DNA of 64,000 nt, from NCBI RefSeq assembly GCF_000328765.2, contig NC_019954.2, forward strand, positions 252,501 to 316,500, in the 5' to 3' direction. The notes below the pieces were generated by a model. It was not told the DNA's origin and made no database searches. It saw only the letters and a program-made list of their open reading frames with translations. The DNA comes from Tepidanaerobacter acetatoxydans Re1. Lineage in GTDB: Bacteria; Bacillota; Thermosediminibacteria; Thermosediminibacterales; Tepidanaerobacteraceae. Shown piece after piece: positions 54,490-62,778 of this stretch. A program made the position numbers and the translations under genes. The stretch's first letter is position 1, and every line of letters begins with the position of its first letter.

Positions 54490-56574
54490 ATGAAAACATA
54501 TTCAAAAATTGCAGCACTGCTTTTGGCTGCAATAATGCTTGTGACTTTTGCAGTGCCTGCAGCTAATGCAAAGTCAATGAATATTCCGCGGGGGCAGTTG
54601 AAAAAGATAACAAGATTTAAAGATGTGGATGATACACTGGAGTGGGCAAACTTAGCCATAGACAGGATGTATGCAAGGGGTGTTATCAAAGGGTATCCGG
54701 GTGATGCGTTTAAACCAAAGAGCAACGTTACTCATCTTGAAGCCATCATTATGTCGCTTAGGGTTATGGGCTGGGAGGAAGAAGCAAAGAATACGAAAAT
54801 AAATGATGACATTAAAAAAATCAAGCTTCCGTGGGACGATGCTTATTATTATGTGGCTTTGGCCGTAAAAAAGGGTCTAATTAAGCCTGAAGAGCTTAAG
54901 AACTTTAATCCTAATGCTCCCGCAAAGCGGTATGAAATTGCACGATACATAGTAAGAGCATTAGATTTAGAGGATGAAGCAAAAGAGCATATGGGAGAAA
55001 AGCTTTCATTTAAAGATGCAGCAGCAATTCCAAAAGATGTCACAGGATATGTATATGTAATGCTTGACTTAGAGCTGATGAAGGGTGATGACAACAATAA
55101 ATTCAAGCCAAATGAACCTATTACCAGGGCAGAGATGGCAGTAATGCTCAATAGGCTTGACGGTTCTCTTGAATCGGAAGATAAGAGCGAGCTAGTAGGA
55201 ACCATAAAGAAAATAGACATTGATAACCTTACCATAACCCTGCAAAATTCTTTTGGTACGAAGACATATAATCTGTTAAAGAATACACCGGTGTACGTAG
55301 ACGGTAAATATAAAAGTCTAAAAGATTTGAAAGTCGAAGATAAGGTTGAACTGGTGCTTGATGCTGATAAATACGCAGTATTTATTCAAGTTATAGAAAA
55401 GGCAGAGAGTGTAACTACAACGACCGAAGGCCTGATTGTTGATGTAGATGCCTCGAAAAAATCAGTAACTTTGTTTACTTATGGAAAATACAAAGAGGGT
55501 TTTGTAGGGACATTGAAGTTAAGCAGTATTGAAGGTAAACATTATGAACTGGAGACCAAGCGAGACCGTTATGTACTCGTGGGCGATATTGATGAACTTG
55601 AAGATTATGTAGATGAAAAGATTGTTGTATTCGGGGAAATTAGTGATGATGAATCTATTTACATGAGAGGTTTGCTTATCGATGTTGAGGATGTCTATCC
55701 CTTAAAGTCTAAATATATTACAACATTTTACATCGATGGCAACACTAATATTACAATTGATGGTGAAAAAGCAGGATTTTTTAACTTAACAGAAGGAGAT
55801 TATGCCGAAGTAAAAGCAGAAGATAAAATGGCTTTAGAGATCAAAGCAAAGACTCCTGTAGAACCTAAAAAAATTGTAGTTTCTGCCGATGGTTTGGTTG
55901 TAGAAGTAAGCAAAAAAAGCATTTCTTTGGTAACGTATATACAAGATTTAGATGAAGGCTTTATCGGAATACTCAGAGAAAATGATGTAGAAGGTACTCA
56001 CTATGAATTAGAAACTAATCAAGGAACATTTGTGTTAAAAGGTAATGTAAAGGGATTGAAAGACTATATAGGAGAAAAAATAGTAGTTAAGGGAGAACTT
56101 ACAGATGAAATCTCTATTTTTATGAGGGGTTATATTATTGATGTGGAAGAATTTTATCTGCTGCGAAACCGGGATTTTGTGGTTTTTGATGTAGATGACA
56201 GTACAAAAATCACTATTGACGGGGACAAAGCGAAACTTTCTGAAATAGAAATAGGCGACTATGCCGAAATTTATGCTGATGCAGATAATATTGCCGCCGA
56301 AATTAAAGCTTATAGCCGTACAAATAGAATAAAAGAATGGGAAAAAGAAATAAAAAATACAAGGGATGGTAAACTCACAGGTAAAGTAGTTTCTAAAGAA
56401 GTGGGTTCAAAATGTCAGCTGGTCATACAAAATGATGATGGGAAATTTACTCTGGTCATTGATAAAGATGTGAAACTTAAAGGCTTAAAGAGTTTAAGCC
56501 GTATCAAGAAGGGCATGCAGTTGGAACTGTCAATAAAGGACGGAAAGATTATTGAGATTGCAGCTGTGGATTAG
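54490..56574 (+). CDS. S-layer homology protein with duplicated C-terminal module
   Basis: A 694-residue exported protein. The signal peptide is MKTYSKIAALLLAAIMLVTFAVPAANA. Three SLH domains lie at about 35-230 (TRFKDVDDTLEWANLAIDRMYARGVIKGYPGDAFKPKSNVTHLEAI; LPWDDAYYYVALAVKKGLIKPEEL; YVYVMLDLELMKGDDNNKFKPNEPITRAEMAVML). After a beta-rich spacer come two similar modules of about 145 residues, each with GLxVxVxxxxKSxxLxTY, HYELET, DxxxExxxIxMRGxxIDVEdxYxL and a KITIDGDKA-like end. The ATG at 54490 follows GGAGGAGG. It may anchor or line the wall next to the efflux system. Confidence 0.88.
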   Translation: MKTYSKIAALLLAAIMLVTFAVPAANAKSMNIPRGQLKKITRFKDVDDTLEWANLAIDRMYARGVIKGYPGDAFKPKSNVTHLEAIIMSLRVMGWEEEAKNTKINDDIKKIKLPWDDAYYYVALAVKKGLIKPEELKNFNPNAPAKRYEIARYIVRALDLEDEAKEHMGEKLSFKDAAAIPKDVTGYVYVMLDLELMKGDDNNKFKPNEPITRAEMAVMLNRLDGSLESEDKSELVGTIKKIDIDNLTITLQNSFGTKTYNLLKNTPVYVDGKYKSLKDLKVEDKVELVLDADKYAVFIQVIEKAESVTTTTEGLIVDVDASKKSVTLFTYGKYKEGFVGTLKLSSIEGKHYELETKRDRYVLVGDIDELEDYVDEKIVVFGEISDDESIYMRGLLIDVEDVYPLKSKYITTFYIDGNTNITIDGEKAGFFNLTEGDYAEVKAEDKMALEIKAKTPVEPKKIVVSADGLVVEVSKKSISLVTYIQDLDEGFIGILRENDVEGTHYELETNQGTFVLKGNVKGLKDYIGEKIVVKGELTDEISIFMRGYIIDVEEFYLLRNRDFVVFDVDDSTKITIDGDKAKLSEIEIGDYAEIYADADNIAAEIKAYSRTNRIKEWEKEIKNTRDGKLTGKVVSKEVGSKCQLVIQNDDGKFTLVIDKDVKLKGLKSLSRIKKGMQLELSIKDGKIIEIAAVD

Positions 56575-56587
56575 ATTGCTTAGTGAT

Positions 56588-56617
56588 AAAAGAGCGGAAC
56601 ATTTCCGCTCTTTTTTA
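56588..56617 (+). terminator. Terminator of the second SLH gene
   Basis: AAAAGAGCGGAA-CAT-TTCCGCTCTTTTTT. Confidence 0.92.
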
Positions 56618-56718
56618 TGTAATGTGCTCCGGCGTAGGCTGCAACTAACCGGTGAAATAATCAACTACCTCCTGCCTAATTGAAAAATTTTGGGGAAATG
56701 AAAAAAAAGCGATTATTA

Positions 56719-56769
56719 TTGACAAAAATGTTTTAAAATTCTATAGTAATAAATAAGTTGTATATACAA
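56719..56769 (+). promoter_or_regulatory. DUF1638 gene promoter with TTGTATATACAA operator
   Basis: TTGACA (56719-56724), a 17-nt spacer and TATAGT (56742-56747), then the perfect palindrome TTGTATATACAA (56758-56769) close to the transcription start. The GT-N-AC core is typical of GntR-family operators. The same half-sites occur at the methyltransferase operon promoter. Confidence 0.7.
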
Positions 56770-56798
56770 TATATTATGAAATTGACGGAGGTGGGATT

Positions 56799-57491
56799 GT
56801 GGATGATGCTGTTATAATTGCATGCGAAACCATACGGTATGAGTTAAATGCTGCTATAAAAGAAACAGGGGAAAATATAGAAGTCATTTGGATAGACTCA
56901 CGATATCATAATGACCCGGATGGCCTTAGAGAAAAACTTCAGCAGGAAATAGATTCAATAAAAGATAAAAAAACTATATTACTGGGTTTTGGATGCTGCG
57001 GGAATGCACTTGTAGGAATAAAAGCTACTACTGCTGATTTGATTATTCCCAAAACCGATGATTGCATTTCGATGATGTTGAGTAAGGAAGGGGAAAAGTT
57101 TGAGCGCATAAAAAAGACTTATTTTTTAACCAAGGGCTGGATAGAGTCTCCTAAAAGCTTGGTGGTTGAGTATAACAGGGCATTAGAAAAGTATGGTGAA
57201 AAGAAAGCTCAACGAATCTTTGATGTAATGCTTAAGAACTATGAATATTTAATGTTAATTGATACGGGATGCTATGAAATAGACCAGTGCATAGACCAAA
57301 CAATAGAAATAGCAGATTTTACACATTTAGAGCTTATAATTAATAAAGGTGATATCTGGTTCCTAAAGAAACTTCTAACAGGTCCGCATGACGACGATTT
57401 TTGTTTAATACCGAAAGGAGAAAAAGTGAAAATAGGCCATTTTGGATATATAGGGATTGATGCATCAAGTAAAATACGGAATATCATTTAA
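56799..57491 (+). CDS. DUF1638 family protein
   Basis: A 230-residue soluble protein of the DUF1638 family: IIACETIRYELNAAI, VIWIDSRYHNDPDGLREKLQQEID, LLGFGCCGNALVGIKATTADLIIPKTDDCISMMLS, KGWIESPKSLVVEYNRALEKYGEKKAQRIFDVMLKNYEYLMLIDTGCYE. Conserved cysteines in GFGCCGN, DDCIS and DTGCY could bind a metal. Members usually accompany corrinoid methyltransferase genes in methanogens and acetogens, and their function is unknown. The start is the GTG at 56799 after GGAGGTG. It shares an operator with the adjacent methyltransferase operon. Confidence 0.82.
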   Translation: MDDAVIIACETIRYELNAAIKETGENIEVIWIDSRYHNDPDGLREKLQQEIDSIKDKKTILLGFGCCGNALVGIKATTADLIIPKTDDCISMMLSKEGEKFERIKKTYFLTKGWIESPKSLVVEYNRALEKYGEKKAQRIFDVMLKNYEYLMLIDTGCYEIDQCIDQTIEIADFTHLELIINKGDIWFLKKLLTGPHDDDFCLIPKGEKVKIGHFGYIGIDASSKIRNII

Positions 57492-57517
57492 ACGTGATTG
57501 CAATCACGTTTTTTTAT
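57490..57517 (+). terminator. Terminator of the DUF1638 gene
   Basis: AAACGTGATT-GC-AATCACGTTTTTTT hairpin directly behind the stop codon. Confidence 0.9.
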
Positions 57518-57590
57518 TTCAAACCGGTAAATATTTTGAGCAGTTGCCAAATCAACAACAATTAGAAATAAATTAATGTTCAAAAAAATA

Positions 57591-57642
57591 TTGACAATAC
57601 ATAGCAACTTGTATATACTGATAGTATAAATATGTATATACA
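57591..57642 (+). promoter_or_regulatory. Methyltransferase operon promoter and operator
   Basis: TTGACA (57591-57596), a 17-nt spacer and TATACT (57614-57619). The arms TGTATATAC (57610-57618) and GTATATACA (57634-57642) form a perfect inverted repeat over and after the -10. They are the two halves of the TTGTATATACAA palindrome found at the DUF1638 promoter. Confidence 0.7.
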
Positions 57643-58125
57643 ATTATTTCGTTACTATCGTTACGTCAAGTCGTATTTATATCATAAACTTTTCAGTGTT
57701 GCCGCTTAAAATACATTCAATTTATTATATCTTCCTTGAACAACAGCTCAAAATCATATCGAATTTCAGGTTATCTCCCACAAAAATAACATAAATTTTA
57801 GCGCTATTCATGCTTGATAAAAATTTCAACTTTATGTGTAAATTAATTCGATTAAAAATTCATGCGCAATACGAATGCCAAGCGATTCAACTAAGAAAAA
57901 AGCTTCGCATTGCTGTTGTTTTATATTAACTATACCTACTATTACAATATTGACAATTGGTAGACTTGACACGCACTAGCATAAAAGCATTTAACGAAGC
58001 TAGTTCGGGAGAAATATAAGGGAAATAGACAAGGGGGGACGAGCGGATGAGGAAGTAAAACAGTTTTAAGAAACTGATAGTGTGGTGGAGGTGATGAGGG
58101 AAAAGTTATTAGGAATTATTAGATT
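57643..58125 (+). other. Long untranslated leader of the methyltransferase operon
   Basis: About 480 bp from the likely start of transcription to the first gene, without a convincing reading frame. A second TTGACA-containing segment lies near 57951-57974. Two Shine-Dalgarno-like runs (near 58034 and 58086) are followed only by very short frames. A long leader could carry an RNA control element, but I cannot identify one. Confidence 0.45.
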
Positions 58126-58141
58126 GGAGGGTTGATGTAAA

Positions 58142-59371
58142 ATGACTACAACGAGTGCACAGGAGTTTGCAAAAGAGCGTCTTGCACGTGTAGAGGCGGC
58201 AATTAACCTCAAAGAGCCGGACAGGGTTCCGTTTTCAGGTCTTGGTGGGGACATAATACCGGTTTATGCTGGTATTACACATCATGAATTTTGTTATGAT
58301 TATGAAAAAACACGCAGAGCGTTAGCAAAATTCAATAAAGATTTTCCGTGTGATTGGACTTTCGCTGCCGGATTTACAGGTGTCGGAGTTCCTCCTCTTA
58401 CTTATGCTTTTGCTGAATATCCGGATTTGAGTACAGTTTTCGGAATGTTCGGTACTATCCATGATATATTGAACGATAAATGTACACGATACCCGGGCAG
58501 AGAATTAGAAGAAAACTGCTCGCCTCAATTTGTCGGCGGCACTTTTATGGAACCCGATGAATATGACGAATTGATTAAGGATGCCGTTGGATTCATCGCA
58601 GAAACCGTACTCCCAAGGATATGCCGAAACTTGGAAACTCCGATAAAAGCAATGGCAACTTGGGTGAGAATGGGAATGGAAGCCGAAAAAATGGCGGCTT
58701 TTATGCAGGGCGTAAATGAAGACATGATTAAATTAGGTATTCCTCCCATACCTACTACTTTAGGAATGGCGCCGCTGGATCTAATAGGAGATGGCTTAAG
58801 AGATGTGACCAACGTAGTACTTGATATTCACAGATGTCCGGAAAAGGTAAAAAAGGCCTGCGAGGCTTTGATTGAACCAATATTAAAAGTCGGTTTAGCC
58901 CTTAAACCTTTTGGGGTAAAAATCGCCTTCATACCACTTCATCTTAATGAGTATCTTTCACCTAAATTATATAATGAATTTTACTGGCCGTATCTTAAAG
59001 AGGTAATTAACGGATTTGCAAAAGAAGGTATAAAATCAATGGTATTTTTTGAAGGCAGACATGATGCTCATTTAGAAACCATACTAGAACTTCCTGCAGG
59101 TTGGGGTATAGCATACTTTGAAAAGACGGATGTGCGAAAAGCAAAGAAGGTTTTGCAAGGTCATACCTGTGTTATGGGAGGAGTCCCGATAAGTCTGATA
59201 ATAAGCGGAACACCAGAAAAGATTGATGCTTATGTGAAAAATTTGTTAGAAGAGGTAAAGCCGGGTGGAGGTTATATTTTAACTACAAGTGTAGGTACAG
59301 CTCCACGCGAGACACCGATAGAAAATATGCATGCGCTAATTAATGCAGTCGAAAAATATGGCAAATACTAA
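58142..59371 (+). CDS. URO-D family corrinoid methyltransferase (1), probable O-demethylase MT I type
   Basis: A 409-residue protein of the uroporphyrinogen-decarboxylase-like (COG0407) methyltransferase family. N-terminal KERLARVEAAINLKEPDRVP and the C-terminal GTPEKIDAYVKNLLEEVKPGGGYILTTSVGTAPRETPIENMHALI are family landmarks. The HxC...C zinc site of MtaA/MtbA is not there: the HxCG position reads FFEG and the final Cys is Ser383. Instead E304, H307, H310, E312, E327 and H341 cluster in the same region. E312-X14-E327 matches part of the E-X14-E-X20-H motif I recall for O-demethylase methyltransferase I. It would move a methyl group from a substrate to the corrinoid protein. GGAGGG precedes the ATG. 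Confidence 0.82.
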   Translation: MTTTSAQEFAKERLARVEAAINLKEPDRVPFSGLGGDIIPVYAGITHHEFCYDYEKTRRALAKFNKDFPCDWTFAAGFTGVGVPPLTYAFAEYPDLSTVFGMFGTIHDILNDKCTRYPGRELEENCSPQFVGGTFMEPDEYDELIKDAVGFIAETVLPRICRNLETPIKAMATWVRMGMEAEKMAAFMQGVNEDMIKLGIPPIPTTLGMAPLDLIGDGLRDVTNVVLDIHRCPEKVKKACEALIEPILKVGLALKPFGVKIAFIPLHLNEYLSPKLYNEFYWPYLKEVINGFAKEGIKSMVFFEGRHDAHLETILELPAGWGIAYFEKTDVRKAKKVLQGHTCVMGGVPISLIISGTPEKIDAYVKNLLEEVKPGGGYILTTSVGTAPRETPIENMHALINAVEKYGKY

Positions 59372-59530
59372 GAATTTTTGCAAATAACTTAATAAATATT
59401 TTAAAATTAAATAATTTTTACATATGATTTCTTGCGTTGAACTTTTTAATGAAAATGGCCAAGAACCAACCGGATAGAATTAATGAGGATTCTGTTTAAA
59501 AAGCATTACTTATGTGAAAGGAAGAGAGTA

Positions 59531-60685
59531 ATGAGTAAAAAAAAGGTGACATTTGCCATAATGTCAGTGTTTTTTATTGCTATGGGTGTAGGCACGATTA
59601 CTCCGGCAATACAAAATATAGCAGAAGCTTTTCCGCATATTAATTTTAGCACTATTTTACTTGTATCTACATTGCCATCTTTGTTTATTATTCCATCTAC
59701 AGCTCTGGCTGGGGTAGTGGCCGGTAATCAAGTAAGGTACAGAACACTTTTGATAGTCGGTATACTGCTTTTTACGGTAGCGGGGGCTGCACCTGCTTTC
59801 ATGAATGATTTTGCAACGATACTAATAGCGAGAGCTTTTTTTGGAATTGGTCTTGGCGTAATCATGCCCCTTGGCAATGCTATGATTCTAAATCTCTTTG
59901 ATGGCCAGGAGAGGGCAAATATGCTGGGATTGTCGGGACTTGTTATGAATCTCGGGGGCATAGTACTGCAGTTACTGGGCGGGATTCTATGTTCTATTAA
60001 ATGGAATTATGCTTTTTTAGCTCATCTTTTAGGAGTAATCTCACTTGTAATGGTTATTTTCATGCTTCCGGAACCGGAAAAACAAAAAGAGGAAGATAAA
60101 GGGAAAATAAGTATACCCTTTTCGGTTTATTTAGCATCTATCTTGTTTGGAATTGCTATGATGCTTAACTATCCGTTGCTTGTAAATATGTCTACAATAA
60201 TAATTACAGATAATTTAGGGGATGCGGCTTCTGCCGGGATTGTCCTATCGATGTTTACCGTGGGAGGAATGCTAGCTGGTGCTATATTCGGAAAACTATA
60301 TCAAAAAGCTACCCGCTTTACCATTCCCATAGGGCTTGCAATTATGGCAATAGGTGCCGGCTTTGTATATTACGCAAATAATCTTATGTTGTTAACTTTT
60401 GGCATGACCCTTGTGGGAATAGGGTTTGGTATTGTAATGCCTGCTGTAATGATGATTATCGGTATGATAGTTTCTCCTGCGTCATTTGCCGCTGCTTCAG
60501 GAATCTTAATGGCGTTTATGAATTTGGGCGGTTTTGTATCCACATACTATATTGCATTTCTTTCAAATATAAACAGTGCGATACGTTTTCCTATCTTTGT
60601 AGCTATGGTTGCCTATGGAATTAGTGCCGTAGTCTATGCGCTTACGCAACTTAAGACTCCACCTTCAATTACTCAAAAAGTATAA
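59531..60685 (+). CDS. MFS transporter
   Basis: A 384-residue 12-helix major facilitator. The N-terminal half shows MSVFFIAMGVGTITPAIQNIAEAFPH, GVVAGNQVRYRTLLIVGILLF, GIGLGVIMPLGNAMILNLFDGQERANMLGLSGLVMNLGG. A polar central loop (EPEKQKEEDKGK) is followed by the second half. I chose the ATG at 59531, after GAAAGGAAGAGAG, over the upstream in-frame ATG at 59483. It sits inside the methyltransferase operon and may take up the methylated substrate or export the demethylated product (inference). Confidence 0.88.
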   Translation: MSKKKVTFAIMSVFFIAMGVGTITPAIQNIAEAFPHINFSTILLVSTLPSLFIIPSTALAGVVAGNQVRYRTLLIVGILLFTVAGAAPAFMNDFATILIARAFFGIGLGVIMPLGNAMILNLFDGQERANMLGLSGLVMNLGGIVLQLLGGILCSIKWNYAFLAHLLGVISLVMVIFMLPEPEKQKEEDKGKISIPFSVYLASILFGIAMMLNYPLLVNMSTIIITDNLGDAASAGIVLSMFTVGGMLAGAIFGKLYQKATRFTIPIGLAIMAIGAGFVYYANNLMLLTFGMTLVGIGFGIVMPAVMMIIGMIVSPASFAAASGILMAFMNLGGFVSTYYIAFLSNINSAIRFPIFVAMVAYGISAVVYALTQLKTPPSITQKV

Positions 60686-60807
60686 ATTTAGCAATTCTAA
60701 ACTGCGCTATTACAGTCTAAATTACTTTTTCAGGAAGGAGGCGAGGCTTTAGGTTTAAAAAACTTTTTAGCACTAAAAACCAATAATTTACAAAAGGAGG
60801 AAGATTG

Positions 60808-61440
60808 ATGCTTGAAGAACTTTTCGACAAAATAGTAGACATGGACGAAGAAGGATCGATAAAACTTGCTAAAGAGTATTTGGACAGTGGCGGAGATGCT
60901 CAAAAACTGCTTGAAGTATGTAGAGATGCAATGGCTGTCATAGGAGATAAATTCGAAAAAGGTGAGTATTTTCTTTCCGAGCTGATTCTCGGGGGAGAGA
61001 TATTTGGAAACATTATGGAATTTACAGTACCCTTAATTAAAGAAGGAGATGCCCAAAAGCTTGGGAAAATGGTACTTGGAACTGTAAAAGGGGATATACA
61101 CAACATAGGCAAAGATATCTTTAAAGCATTTGTAGAAGCGGCAGGATTCGAAGTAGTCGATATAGGTGTTGACGTACCTGAAGAGAATTTTGTAGAAGCA
61201 GTAAAAGAACATAAGCCGGATATAGTTGGCATGTCTTGCTTAATAACAGCAGGCATAAGCTCGATGAAAAATACCGTAGAAGCATTAAAAGAAGCCGGAC
61301 TAAGAGATGGCATAAAGATAATAATAGGTGGAGGCCGAGTAGACGAAGAAGTAAAACAGTTCTCAGGCGCAGATGCCTGGGCAGATGATGCGGCAAAGGG
61401 AGTAAGGCTTTGTAGGGAACTATTAGGAGTAGAGGGGTGA
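60808..61440 (+). CDS. Corrinoid protein (B12-binding methyl carrier)
   Basis: A 210-residue MtaC/MtbC-type protein. Residues 1-85 form the helical cap (LFDKIVDMDEEGSIKLAKEYLDSGGDAQKLLEVCRDAMAVIGDKFEKGEYFLSELILGGEIF). The Rossmann-like B12 domain follows with the base-off/His-on motif D96-x-H98-x2-G101 (GDIHNIGKDIF) and VVDIGVDVPEENFVEAVKEHKPDIVGMSCLITAGI, IIIGGGRV. It carries the methyl group on cobalt between methyltransferases. It begins at the ATG at 60808 after AGGAGG, and its stop lies just inside the next gene's ribosome site region. Confidence 0.95.
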   Translation: MLEELFDKIVDMDEEGSIKLAKEYLDSGGDAQKLLEVCRDAMAVIGDKFEKGEYFLSELILGGEIFGNIMEFTVPLIKEGDAQKLGKMVLGTVKGDIHNIGKDIFKAFVEAAGFEVVDIGVDVPEENFVEAVKEHKPDIVGMSCLITAGISSMKNTVEALKEAGLRDGIKIIIGGGRVDEEVKQFSGADAWADDAAKGVRLCRELLGVEG

Positions 61441-61445
61441 TGGAA

Positions 61446-62669
61446 ATGACTACAAAGAGTGCACAGGAACTTGCTAAGGAGCGCCTTGACCGTATGGCGG
61501 CAGCTCTTAACCTGGAAGAACCTGATAAAGTTCCATTAAGGGGGTTTGGCGGAGATATAATTCCTGCATATGCCGGTATAACTCAAAAAGAATTTTGTTA
61601 TGATTATGAAAAATCCCTAAAAGCAATTGAAAAATTCTTAAAAGATTTTCCTTTTGATTCACCGGGCGGTTCGATTCCTGGGCTAGACGGCCGTGCATTC
61701 AGTATAGCTTTTGCAGAGTTTGATGATATTGCTCCGAATACTACATTTATTACCGGACCGATGCATGACGCATTAGGCGATAAATACTACAGGTTTCCCG
61801 GCAGAGAAATTGATGAGGATGCCACACCTCAGTTTCTTGGCGGAACATTTATGGAACCGGACGAATATGACAAACTAATTGAAAATCCTGTAAAGTTTAT
61901 TGCGGAAACTATACTTCCAAGAGTATGCCGTAATTTAGAAACCCCGCGACAGGCCATGGCAACCTGGGTAAGATTAGGTATGGAGTTCGACAGGTTTTCC
62001 GCTGCAGGCCGGCAACTAGGTGCAATTTCTGCTCAGTTAGGATATCCGCGTTTTCCTATGGGAGGAGCATATGCACCGTTAGATATTATAGGTGATTTTT
62101 TAAGAGGTATTAGTAATGTGGTTTTAGATATCCGAAGATATCCCGATAAGGTTAAAAAAGCTGCCGAAGCACTTGTCGACCCTATAGTAAATTATGGGTT
62201 ATCTTACAAAAAAATGGGTTTTGATTTAGTAATGATTCCTTTACACTTGAATGAATACTTATCGCCTAAGCTTTATAAGGAATTTTACTGGCCGACTCTA
62301 AAAGAAGTCATTCTTAGGCTTGGTAAGGAAGGTATTAGGTCTTGGGTGTTTTTTGAAGGCCATCATGAGCAACACTTAGAAACTATACTGGAATTGCCCA
62401 AAGGTTGGGGAGCAGCGTATTTTGAAAAGACTGATGTCGTGAAGGCAAAAGAAGTATTGCAAGGGCATACATGTGTAGTAGGTGGCATACCTATAAGTTT
62501 GATAGTGACAGGTACACCGGCTAAAATCGATGAATATATCAAAAGTTTATTGGAACAGGTAAAACCCGGTGGAGGTTTTATGCTTTCAACAAGCATAGGA
62601 AGTGCACCGGCGGATACACCACTTGAAAATATAACTGCTCTAATTGAAGCTGTGGAAAAATACGGTTGA
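61446..62669 (+). CDS. URO-D family corrinoid methyltransferase (2)
   Basis: A 407-residue paralogue of the methyltransferase at 58142, sharing long identical stretches (GGTFMEPDEYD, PLHLNEYLSPKLY, FYWP, LQGHTCV). It diverges most at about 70-100 and 180-210, the likely substrate pocket. It also lacks the MtaA-type HxC zinc site and keeps E304, H307, H310, E312, E327 and H341 at the same positions. I chose the ATG at 61446, 8 nt after AGAGGGG and matching the paralogue's N-terminus. It follows the corrinoid gene by only five bases. One paralogue may act on a different substrate, or they may form a heteromer (inference). Confidence 0.82.
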   Translation: MTTKSAQELAKERLDRMAAALNLEEPDKVPLRGFGGDIIPAYAGITQKEFCYDYEKSLKAIEKFLKDFPFDSPGGSIPGLDGRAFSIAFAEFDDIAPNTTFITGPMHDALGDKYYRFPGREIDEDATPQFLGGTFMEPDEYDKLIENPVKFIAETILPRVCRNLETPRQAMATWVRLGMEFDRFSAAGRQLGAISAQLGYPRFPMGGAYAPLDIIGDFLRGISNVVLDIRRYPDKVKKAAEALVDPIVNYGLSYKKMGFDLVMIPLHLNEYLSPKLYKEFYWPTLKEVILRLGKEGIRSWVFFEGHHEQHLETILELPKGWGAAYFEKTDVVKAKEVLQGHTCVVGGIPISLIVTGTPAKIDEYIKSLLEQVKPGGGFMLSTSIGSAPADTPLENITALIEAVEKYG

Positions 62670-62778
62670 TGGGTTAAAAATAATTAGAAAAATTCAAGAG
62701 ATAAAGGGGGTTAATTACCCCCTCCTACTCTATTGGTGACAACGGTACAAAAATGCACAAGAAGGGAAGGATTATGCC

